Shown: piece after piece, positions 1 to 7,200 of the stretch
Numbering within the stretch: the stretch's first letter is position 1
How the letters are laid out: every line of letters starts with the position of its first letter
Source of the DNA: Globobulimina sp.
Lineage: Eukaryota > Foraminifera > Rotaliida
DNA length: 8,343 bases
Direction: 5' to 3'
NCBI GenBank assembly: GCA_003354225.1
Contig: PIVH01000089.1
Location: forward strand, 1-8,343
Translations under genes and position numbers: made by a program
Notes under the pieces: generated by a model
The model's input: the letters and a program-made list of their open reading frames with translations, nothing else
What the model was told of the DNA's origin: nothing
The model's database searches: none

Positions 1-1
1 T

Positions 2-505
2 ATGCAAAGTGTCCGCTTAAGTCGGCAGCCGATACACTATCTCCGCGATCCGTTAGTGGCTAAAATCATGAACCAATTAATTAGTAAATGTTACAACAGA
101 CCAAAACAAGTCTTCATGCCCTCCCAATTCACGCCCAAAGTGAGCAATGTCTGCAATAATACGCACGACGAGGATAACGATACGACCATGGCAGAGAACA
201 CAAACACAGAGAATGAGCATAAACACGTCGACGAGGACAGCACCAATGACAAAATACGGCCCTTTGCAGTGATATCAGACTCATCCACGCCGCCACCAGC
301 CAGCAAACGACAGAAGAACAAGGTGAGTGTACCGCAATTAGTGCTGCCTATTGTGCCCATTCCGACTGACAATTATGGCCACGAAGTGTACCAAATCACG
401 TGCAAAATGATCTCAGTCTGCATCCAAAATGGCGCCGGATTAGGAGTAGGCAAAATATTCCACGAATATGGCGTGACTTCGACCTTTGTCACCTCACTCA
501 CTAAG
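2..505 (+). CDS. HUWE1: HUWE1-like HECT E3 ubiquitin ligase, internal exon A (partial, 5' end outside window)
   Basis: Frame 2 is open from the window edge to 505 (168 codons) and splices into the main frame. The first ~90 codons are polar and rich in Asn, Asp, Glu and Thr, like a disordered linker. Next comes a Pro-rich/basic stretch (PPPASKRQKNK). From about 380 the text becomes helical and hydrophobic, with a QNGAGL...GVTSTFVTSL run that resembles the segment of human HUWE1 (DUF913 region) containing QDNGL and GSLPNVFSALCL. The ATG at 2 is unlikely to be the true start, because HUWE1-type proteins carry several hundred residues before this point, so the exon probably continues upstream. 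The exon ends ACT AAG|GTTTGT in phase 0. Assignment to the family rests mainly on exon B. Without that link this exon alone would be hard to classify. Confidence 0.8.
302..322 (+). other. Basic motif SKRQKNK, possible nuclear localisation signal
   Basis: Codons 302-322 encode Ser-Lys-Arg-Gln-Lys-Asn-Lys, right after a Pro-rich run and inside an otherwise acidic linker. This fits a monopartite nuclear localisation signal. HUWE1-type ligases act in both nucleus and cytoplasm, so the role is plausible but only inferred from composition. Confidence 0.35.
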
Positions 506-905
506 GTTTGTATGCTTGCCTTGTCATTGTATATCTATTTCTATCCGTTTTCATGTGTTTTTATTATCAAAAATATATATTTATAAATGTGTATTTAATC
601 ACACTTATAATTAGCAGGGTGTACCGAACCGATCGCAAGTCTTTCAAATCGTGGTCGAGTGTTTGCGCGCCATTTGTCTGTACCAACCGGCTTTAGATAT
701 GATTATGGAAAGCGGTGTGATTGAATGCCTGATTCGGTGCTTTGCAAACCCAAACTATACAAGTCAATTAACGGCGGAGGCCGCGGGCTTTTTTGCCAAG
801 AAAATGGAGGAATTGTTGCGGCATAATCGCAAATTGCAACCGTACGGAATTAAAGCCATCGTACGCACACTGAAGCAATTACGGAATAAACCATACTTAG
901 AACTG
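380..905 (+). other. HUWE1-like armadillo/DUF913-type helical block (interrupted by intron)
   Basis: Across the splice junction the protein reads as amphipathic helices: HEVYQITCKMISVCIQNG, then GVPNRSQVFQIVVECLRAIC, then a helix with IECLIRCF and finally KKMEELLRHNRKLQ with AIVRTLKQL. In human HUWE1 the corresponding part contains VFSALCLN, a helix with FERLFKVLL, and AVDELMRHQPTLK followed by AIIKLLEEI. The ELxRHxxxL match is especially close. These repeats form part of the substrate-holding armadillo ring. The continuous match over the junction confirms the intron call. The exact domain edge is uncertain. Confidence 0.7.
506..617 (+). other. Spliceosomal intron, 112 nt, phase 0
   Basis: The donor is AAG|GTTTGT at 506 and the acceptor AATTAGCAG|GG at 617. 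The interior is about 24% GC, much lower than the flanking exons, and has in-frame stops in both relevant frames (TAA at 584-586 in frame 2, TAG at 612-614 in frame 3). Removing 112 nt moves frame 2 into frame 3 and joins TSLTK to GVPNRSQVF, restoring a HUWE1-like helix. A TTTAATC at about 593-599, some 20 nt before the acceptor, could serve as branch site. It is the only intron I can establish firmly in the window. Confidence 0.92.
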
Positions 906-3900
906 AAGGAAATGTACAGTTCGCCCATCTATTTCCAAGATAATGCGGATATAAATCGAAATGATATATTTCCATTCGAGGATGACGAAGAAATGCAATT
1001 AATTACCAATCCGACCAAAGCCAAGACGGATAAAAAAGATATATACCCACTGTTCCCCAGCAATGAGAAGATAAAAAAACGCGTGATTTACCCCAAAGAG
1101 CCCTGTTTCACCGGCGATAATGAAGCATTTTGGAGCGCGGTTACAAATATTGGCAAATTTTTAGAAACGTCATTGAAGAAATTCACGCAATGGGAATTTG
1201 TCAAGAATGGCGGTATGGACGCATTGGTACAATTGTCGTATGACCCCATCATGCATTCGGTCGCTGCGATGAAAACCAAAGTATTCAAACCGGAGAAGGC
1301 CAAAAAGGAAAATAAAACCGAAGAGAAGGTGGATAGTGACGAGAAAAAGCCCGCCATTAAAATGAAAGATGTCACTGCGGAGATATCCGCTAAATTCGGC
1401 TCCTTAGTCGTCCCCGCCACCAATCCCAAGATGACCACTGCTCAAAAAGCAGTGGCAAACTCCTACCCTCACATTGAAGATACGGAATGGCCCAATTTAA
1501 TCAACAAGTTATTGGACACCTTTTGCGTGGCGGATATTAGCGATGAATTCGTGAAAAGGTTTCATTATTACACGTTGGAGGAAGTGAATGGAGATTTGAA
1601 GCAATTAAAAATCAAACACCAGGAATTGGCGGATGCGCTGAAGACGGGGTCGCGTATAACTTGCTTGTTTTCCATATTGACGCGGTTAATGCGCAGGGCA
1701 GACATCAAAATCATACACAAATCCAAATTTTACTTATTCATGAAGTGTTTGTCGGATATCATACCGGGCATATTGTGGTATATGAGCTGTTCCGATACCA
1801 ACTCTGTACACGAACAAGCATCGAAATTGCGGCGAGAAGTGCTGGGCTTACTATCCAATGACGAAAAAAAGGAAAAGGAAAAGGGCAAAGATGGTGTGGA
1901 CAAAACACAGAAAAACAATGAGGAGGATGTTCATGATGATAATGATGACGATGTTGATATGACGCAGACGCAGACACAGAATGAGAAAATAGTACAGGAG
2001 CAGTTTAACGGCGTATTTATTAACATTCGTTATTATGAATGTCAAGTGGTGTCGTTAATGAATCACTTCACCAAATTCTTCAAAAACGCACTGCGAATTT
2101 ATCGCCGCAGTCAGGATGGTCGGCAACGTAATCAATTCCTGGTGCAAAATAACCAGAATGCAGTGGAATATATGAGTCATATGTTACATATCTTGATTGC
2201 TTTCAGAGCGCCGCTCTTAGGCAAATCTCACGAGGCGGTGTTCGACTTTTGGAGTATCACTCAATTTTATGAATATGTGTGCCATATCATTGAAGCGATG
2301 GCCTTCACCTCACACAAAACCATCGTGGAAGGTTTGATTAAATCCTTTATTCAATATGGCGGCTTACAGCGTATTGTAAAGATCTTCCGCTATTTCGTGC
2401 ATTGTTTAAATTTAACACTACATTCTTCGTGGAACAATAACACAAATGACGGCAAAGCGTATATATTGTCATTAGATGCGGAGAACCCGTCCAATCCATT
2501 AAATTCCATCATTCATGGCGCCAAATATTTATTTATTAAATCGGACCATTCCGACGATGAGGACATTAAAATCCGATTTTGTACGGAAAGTCTAGCTCAA
2601 AAAAAGAAGAAAAACGTCAAAGAAGTGGACAGCGAGCAAGAGAAACGCAAAAAAGAAGCGGAGGCCCAGAGCAAATATGGCATGAACGGAGTGGTAGAGA
2701 ATTTAAAGTCTGTTGTGCTGCAATTTTATAACTTTTTATATTCATTAATGAAAGCTGGCAATGTATCGGAAGTACATCCGGATTTTCGCAGGTATTTAGC
2801 GGTGGAATTGGCAGCTTTGTTGAAATCGTCATGGATTACGCAGCGAGACGTGGACCAATATTTTAAACCGACGGATTTTGCCTTGATTGACAAGATTGTG
2901 GATTCTACGAATGAATACATTACGATTTGCACTGCGTACAACCTCGAATATCCCCCACCGGAAATCAAAGAGGAGAAGGAAGAGGAAAAGGAGGTGGAGG
3001 ATGATACAAAAAGCAGCAAAGAAGAGGAGGAGAAGAAAGAAATGGATGTGGATATTGACGAGGATGACGACGATGAATGCGATGAGAATAAGAATGATAC
3101 GGACGAGAAAGTAGTGCCTCCCGCGAGGCAGAATGCCATTGATCAGCTATTGAGCATTGTGCCTGATGACAGGGAGTTAGTTGTTTATGCATTGGATGCG
3201 TTGCAAGAATCCGCGCCCAATAACGTCTCCGTGGCGTTAGAGTGGATATTTACGCATCAAGAGGCCTGGAAAAAAAAGAAGGAAACCGAGGCCCAACAAG
3301 AAAAAGAGGCGACTATTAACGATGACGATGAGATTAAATATTATTTTAAATCCATTGAGAAAAAAGAATTCAATGCGGCTATAACTACGGCGTTTTACGA
3401 CGAGAAAGAGAACAAAAAAGTGGATGAGACGTCGTTGGTGTATTTGAAATCGGATAAGGATACGTTTAATGCGCCGATATACTGGGAATACTATCCTTTA
3501 TTCACCGATATTACCAATGAATTGATCGCGCCGTTGATTGGTTTAATTGATAAAATGCCGTGCGAGGATCAGGAAAAATGGACTTTCCGCCCAATGTCGC
3601 AACCAGACCAAGTGGAGAAACTGCTGAAACGCATCGCGTTGTTAATCAAAGCGGCGCATAAATCCATAGGCGACATCAAAATGAAATGCTTGAATAAAAA
3701 GCAGATATGGCAAGAGCAGCAGCAAGCGAGTTATAAGGAGATGAAGAAGCGGAAAGTGGCAGAGTTGATTGATGCGCAGGAAATGCGCAAAGCGGAGCTG
3801 TTAAGCAAGAAATTGGCCAAGAAAGAAGCGGCGGAGAGGAAGAAGAAAGAGGCTGAATTGGCGGAATTGGAGAAGAATAAACCAAAGGAAATTGTGGATA

Positions 3901-4250
3901 ATGCGTCGGATGAGTCGTATGACGAAGATGAAGAATTGCGGCTAGCGATGCAAATGTCGATGATGGAGCAGTCGGATGAAGCCAATGAGGAACAAGAGGC
4001 TGATCACAAAACAGAGACTGAGGCTGAGATTGAGATTGTTCCCGTGCCCATTGACGACGGCGCACCTCCTGTGATTGAGGAGAGTGAGGCAAAAATGCAG
4101 GTTGATAATAAGGATAAAGCTGTGGAGGAGGAGGAGGAGGATGAGGAGAATGAAGAAGAGGAGTTTGAGACGGAATATTTTGATGAAGATGATGTGACAG
4201 AGACGGAAGAGATGCGCAAATTGTTAGTGTTCGCCACTCCGCCAATGTAG
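618..4250 (+). CDS. HUWE1: HUWE1-like HECT E3 ubiquitin ligase, exon B up to the in-frame TAG
   Basis: Frame 3 gives 1,210 sense codons from the acceptor at 618 to a TAG at 4248. The ATG at 651 is an internal Met, since the 11 codons before it belong to the conserved helix. Content in order: armadillo/DUF913-like helices with charged insertions (to ~2960), UBA-like domain (3132-3269), conserved helical block (3483-3716), Lys/Glu coiled coil (~3720-3900), UIM (3924-3971) and an acidic linker. HUWE1-type ligases attach ubiquitin to histones, p53-like regulators and unassembled or misfolded proteins. The N-terminal ring holds substrate and UBA/UIM bind ubiquitin. If the TAG ended translation, the product would lack WWE and HECT and could not be a ligase. 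The frame simply continues past it, so I treat this as one exon with the next entry. Confidence 0.88.
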   Translation, partial: GVPNRSQVFQIVVECLRAICLYQPALDMIMESGVIECLIRCFANPNYTSQLTAEAAGFFAKKMEELLRHNRKLQPYGIKAIVRTLKQLRNKPYLELKEMYSSPIYFQDNADINRNDIFPFEDDEEMQLITNPTKAKTDKKDIYPLFPSNEKIKKRVIYPKEPCFTGDNEAFWSAVTNIGKFLETSLKKFTQWEFVKNGGMDALVQLSYDPIMHSVAAMKTKVFKPEKAKKENKTEEKVDSDEKKPAIKMKDVTAEISAKFGSLVVPATNPKMTTAQKAVANSYPHIEDTEWPNLINKLLDTFCVADISDEFVKRFHYYTLEEVNGDLKQLKIKHQELADALKTGSRITCLFSILTRLMRRADIKIIHKSKFYLFMKCLSDIIPGILWYMSCSDTNSVHEQASKLRREVLGLLSNDEKKEKEKGKDGVDKTQKNNEEDVHDDNDDDVDMTQTQTQNEKIVQEQFNGVFINIRYYECQVVSLMNHFTKFFKNALRIYRRSQDGRQRNQFLVQNNQNAVEYMSHMLHILIAFRAPLLGKSHEAVFDFWSITQFYEYVCHIIEAMAFTSHKTIVEGLIKSFIQYGGLQRIVKIFRYFVHCLNLTLHSSWNNNTNDGKAYILSLDAENPSNPLNSIIHGAKYLFIKSDHSDDEDIKIRFCTESLAQKKKKNVKEVDSEQEKRKKEAEAQSKYGMNGVVENLKSVVLQFYNFLYSLMKAGNVSEVHPDFRRYLAVELAALLKSSWITQRDVDQYFKPTDFALIDKIVDSTNEYITICTAYNLEYPPPEIKEEKEEEKEVEDDTKSSKEEEEKKEMDVDIDEDDDDECDENKNDTDEKVVPPARQNAIDQLLSIVPDDRELVVYALDALQESAPNNVSVALEWIFTHQEAWKKKKETEAQQEKEATINDDDEIKYYFKSIEKKEFNAAITTAFYDEKENKKVDETSLVYLKSDKDTFNAPIYWEYYPLFTDITNELIAPLIGLIDKMPCEDQEKWTFRPMSQPDQVEKLLKRIALLIKAAHKSIGDIKMKCLNKKQIWQEQQQASYKEMKKRKVAELIDAQEMRKAELLSKKLAKKEAAERKKKEAELAELEKNKPKEIVDNASDESYDEDEELRLAMQMSMMEQSDEANEEQEADHKTETEAEIEIVPVPIDDGAPPVIEESEAKMQVDNKDKAVEEEEEDEENEEEEFETEYFDEDDVTETEEMRKLLVFATPPM
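1086..1275 (+). other. Armadillo-type block with GKFLETSL / EFVKNGGMDALVQL motif
   Basis: Following a charged linker, the protein reads TNIGKFLETSLKKFTQWEFV and then NGGMDALVQL. Human HUWE1 has a matching KFVESIL...EFVNQKGLLPLV segment, so the helix-turn-helix pattern and spacing agree. This is a recognisable landmark of the DUF913-side armadillo ring. The Lys/Glu-rich stretch that follows (about 1276-1365) looks like a surface loop. Confidence 0.65.
1479..2490 (+). other. Armadillo-like helical region split by an acidic insertion
   Basis: Hydrophobic helices (for example INKLLDTFCVADI, ITCLFSILTRLMRRADI, FYLFMKCLSDIIPGILWYMS) occupy 1479-1860. An acidic, Gln/Thr-rich insertion (1857-1990) contains DDDVDMTQTQTQ. 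Helices resume at about 2010 (YYECQVVSLMNHFTKFFKNAL) and include SFIQYGGLQRIVKIFRYF at 2343-2396, which resembles the FLCSGGHNALFETFNWAL segment of human HUWE1. The insertion position matches a low-complexity loop of the human protein. Outside the landmark motif, similarity is too weak to place repeat boundaries. Confidence 0.6.
2673..2960 (+). other. Helical block preceding the UBA domain
   Basis: After a Lys/Glu linker (about 2598-2672) come helices with NLKSVVLQFYNFLYSLMKAG and YLAVELAALLKS. The layout resembles the human HUWE1 segment that lies shortly before its UBA domain (a helix ending CIKNLWNRKPL, then MLAILCHILRG). A second Glu/Lys/Asp-rich linker (2967-3120) separates it from the UBA. 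The order helical block, acidic linker, UBA is as expected for the family. Confidence 0.55.
3132..3269 (+). other. UBA-like three-helix domain
   Basis: Residues about 1007-1052 of the partial product (NAIDQLLSIVPDDREL, then YALDALQESAPNNVSVALEWIF) follow the UBA pattern. Helix 1 starts with a DQLLSI core, helix 2 is ALDAL, and helix 3 is VSVALEWIF followed by TH, like the ATEYLLTH end of human HUWE1 UBA. UBA domains bind ubiquitin through the loop after helix 1. Here the usual Met-Gly-Phe/Tyr loop is Val-Pro-Asp, so ubiquitin binding may be weak or altered. The position after the armadillo ring agrees with HUWE1/UPL1. Confidence 0.8.
3483..3716 (+). other. HUWE1-family conserved helical block (FTD...L..L.D.MP)
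   Basis: The segment contains YPLFTDITNELIAPLIGLID followed by KMP, then QVEKLLKRIALLIKAAHKSIGDIK. Human HUWE1 has a counterpart reading FTDTMLPGCFHLLDELP, then VCDLIMTAIKRNGADYRDM. The shared FTD start, the L-x-x-L-(I/L)-D-x-(M/L)-P turn and the following amphipathic helix make homology likely. In the human protein this block follows the UIM, whereas here it precedes the canonical UIM. It starts the third armadillo-like section of the ring. Confidence 0.6.
3924..3971 (+). other. Ubiquitin-interacting motif (UIM)
   Basis: EDEELRLAMQMSMMEQ (residues about 1271-1286) fits the UIM consensus: acidic cap, hydrophobic, two residues, the invariant Ala, then hydrophobics and the invariant Ser. Human HUWE1 has a similar EEDQMMRAIAMSL. 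UIMs form a single helix binding the Ile44 patch of ubiquitin. The motif follows a Lys/Glu-rich coiled coil (3720-3900) and leads into a long acidic linker. All key residues are present, so it is probably functional. Confidence 0.85.
3972..4226 (+). repeat. Acidic low-complexity linker with GAG/GAA runs
   Basis: The stretch is dominated by Glu, Asp and Thr, including a near-pure GAG/GAA run at 4125-4163. An interior hydrophobic patch EIEIVPVPIDD (4026-4058) has the form of a SUMO-interacting motif flanked by acid. The linker joins the UIM to the next armadillo block. Such purine-rich tracts leave long antisense frames without stops, which explains the reverse-strand open frames here. Confidence 0.7.
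4248..4250 (+). other. Lone in-frame TAG inside the continuous ligase frame
   Basis: The codons read CCG CCA ATG TAG AAA CAA. It is the only stop codon in frame 3 between the acceptor at 618 and the window end: 1,210 sense codons lie before it and 1,364 after it, with no TAA or TGA. Downstream sequence keeps the same frame, composition and family domains. Possible causes are a base-call error or recent C-to-T change (CAG to TAG), a null allele, a short unrecognised intron, or readthrough. The sequence alone does not decide. Confidence 0.95.
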
Positions 4251-7200
4251 AAACAAGATCAGACTGAGATATTATTGTATAGTATCAAGACGTTGTTACG
4301 TATGTTTAACTCGCCGCGATATCCCAACAACCACGCCGCAGCGTATTGTTTTGCCATTTTACAAGATGCGGAGCCAAGGACTATTTTCATTGCGCAGGAA
4401 AATGGATTGTTGCGGACCATATGTGAGCTGATTGAGGAATGTTGCAAGAATTTATCCGAATTGAGGGCGAAATTTGTTGATAGGGATTTAGAGGAAAAGA
4501 CGTATAATGAATGCAAGACTCAGATTAAAAAATATCAATCCTTAGCCACTACGTATTATATTATCATCACTGGCTTTTTAAATAAAAAAGCCATACGGAC
4601 GCTGAAGGAGAATTTGTTGGAAGATATCAACCGAACCCATCCCCATTTATATAAAAATGTGACTACGCAAATTGCTGCGTTGGATAAAGAGAGCGCTGCA
4701 ACAAAACAAAAGGAAATCACTGATAAAGAATCTGCAAAAAAAGAAATTAAAAAGAAAATATCCTTTGATGAGGATGTCGATGACGATGATGACGATGTGG
4801 TGGAAAGCAAAGAGAAAACGGATGATAAGACGCCGGATAATAAAGATGATGGCGATGTGACTATGGGAATGATACAGGAAACGGAGACGGAGACAGAGGC
4901 GGAACCGGTGAAAAAAAGTAAGTATCAAATAAAAAAAGAAAGGCAAAAAGTAAAAAAAGCGCTAGCAAAATCAGACTCAGACAACAAGAAAAAAGCAGAA
5001 GATGACAAACATAAGCAAGAATTCGATATTTTATATGGATATATTCACAAGAAATGCGATAAAATTAAATTAGAAGCTGCTCATAAAAATGATTTATTAT
5101 CCTCGTGTTTAAAATTATTAAATTTATTTACGTGGAAACCATACTTTAATTCTTCAAATCATTCGTTGAAACCAAAATATTATTTACGCTTTCAATGCGA
5201 ATCAAATCTATTAAATCGGATATTGACTATTTTGGAATCCATAACCTCGGAATATAAATACGCGAAAATGTTATTAAATGGCGAGGGTTACAAATGCATT
5301 TTAAATTGTTCCACGACCAGCTCTTCCACGGCAAACACGAGGATCTCGGGCATGGCCACCAGTATTATCCGGCACATATTCGACGAGCCATCGTTGTTAA
5401 CCGATGCCATGATTCGGCAAATTAAGTTATCCTTTGAACATTTGCGGAAAACCTTTACTGGGAAACAGAAATCTGCCTCTTCGCCATTTGCCAATTTATC
5501 CGGCAATGCCACGCCGGAAACTGCAGTGTTTACCCAATTATTTGACCCCTTCATACCGCTGACTAACTTTATGAGCAGCTTCAAATCGTTGGCGGCGAGG
5601 AACGAGAGCTCCTTTTACAACGCAGTGAAAAATTCCTGCTTAATTGTGCGCGATGAAAAGTCGAAATTAATCCTATCTTCGCGCGAATTATTGAATAAAT
5701 TTGCGTTGACATTGCGCCAAGAAGCGAAGCAAAATGGGAAGTGGGAATCGCAGGATCCGCGCACTGTGCAATGGATGTCTTACACTGACACGGACTGCAT
5801 ACGGATTGAGAGTGTGTACCAAGAGTTTGTGAACCGATTTATTAGCGGTAATTTGCAGAACTTCCATAGCATTCCGTCCACAGTGAGTGTGCATTTCGAT
5901 GGGCAGGCTTTTACTGTGGATGTGCGAGAGTATAAACAGAAGAATAATTCTGGTGGATCGAGGAAGATACGGCGGCGGAGACTGAATTTGGAAGAAAAGC
6001 GGAAGAATGCACTGCAAGCAAAGAAGGAAGAAAGAGAGAAATTATTAAAGGAAAAACTGGAAAAGGAAAAGGCGGAAACTACAAAACCATGCGATGGTAA
6101 CGAGGCAGACAAAGATAAACCGGAACAGAAAGCAGATGATAAATTGGATGAGAATACAAATCAGAAAAAGAGTGAGAAGGAAGAAGCAGACGATGACGAA
6201 GATGGCGATGTAACCATTGCTGACAAAGAAAAGGATAAAAAAATATCATCTCCGAGGTCGCCAATAAAACTCGCATACAAAGTGTTTAATAAATATCCAA
6301 TGTGTCGGCCCTATTTAGAGCAGCATAAGACTGACGACAAAGTATTATCTTCTTTTGAAGCGCCACTAAATGCATTAATGTCCATTATTGTGCAGACTAC
6401 AGTGGATATCAAAGATTATTGCATTATAAAACGCGTTGAAATGAAGAATGATGAACGTGAGAGGAGACTGAAAAAGAAGAAAGAATCTGAGCAAAAGGAG
6501 CAGAAAGAAAAAGAAAAGGAAAATAATATTGTTGTTGATGATGATGATATTGATATCGATGCAGATGTGTTGGATGAAGATATGGTTATTTTGACCAATA
6601 AAAAAGGCAAAACCACGGACACTACAGATAATGAATTGAAAATGGAAGAGGATGATGACGAGTTAGAAGATGCGTTGCCGTCCATATCTGCCATGCAAAC
6701 CATACTGGGCAGCTGCCGATTATTTGCCATTGGCGATATGTTGAAAATATTAAATGATATCATTGGGAACTACCCCAAATTCAGTTCGTTGGTGGTCAAT
6801 TTCAACGCGAATACAGGCACACTTCGGTCCACATCATTTGTGCAATTCATGATTGATGAATTAATTCCATATTCCTCGCCATTGAATGAATCTAAAAATG
6901 TGGTGAAACCGGATAAATCCACCATTGCTTCCAATTTATTGAAAAGCATTGCTGGTTTGAATCAGGATAAAAACCAATTAAGCGACCAGAATGCGACCAA
7001 ATTTGTACTCAGTACGTTAGTGAAACACATCGGGAATCACAGCAGTAAATTATACCGATTATCCACTTGGACAGAACTGGAAAAACAACCAAGTTTAGCC
7101 GGTACTAAATGGAATCCGATGGAGCGAATGAACAAGAAATTAGTGAAGAAGCATGAAAATAAGATATTGGAGCAACTATACCAAGTAAAGTCTAATTTGG

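Noticed and set aside
651-653. ATG at 651 as the start of a separate gene
   Set aside because: The 11 codons between the acceptor at 617 and this ATG (GVPNRSQVFQI) belong to a HUWE1-like helix continuous with exon A, so this is an out-of-context internal ATG of the ligase exon.
508-696. Small plus-strand frame crossing the intron
   Set aside because: Most of it lies inside the AT-rich intron and the rest is out of frame with the conserved ligase sequence.
2887-3114. Arg/Met-rich 75-codon plus-strand frame
   Set aside because: It is a +1 shadow of the Glu/Asp/Lys linker, since GAG/GAT read out of frame gives Arg and Met.
2726-3139. 137-codon Ser-rich minus-strand frame
   Set aside because: It is antisense to the Glu/Lys linker before the UBA, with the Ser runs derived from CTC/TCC/TTC complements. 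No independent signal.
3676-4245. 189-codon open frame on the minus strand
   Set aside because: It is the antisense of GAG/GAA/AAG-rich coding sequence and reads as Ser/Pro/His/Leu low complexity with no domain. Purine-rich sense codons rarely give antisense stops in this frame.
5883-5888. GTGAGT donor-like hexamer in the WWE domain
   Set aside because: It encodes the conserved STVSVHF strand, and splicing there would destroy the domain. The match is probably chance.
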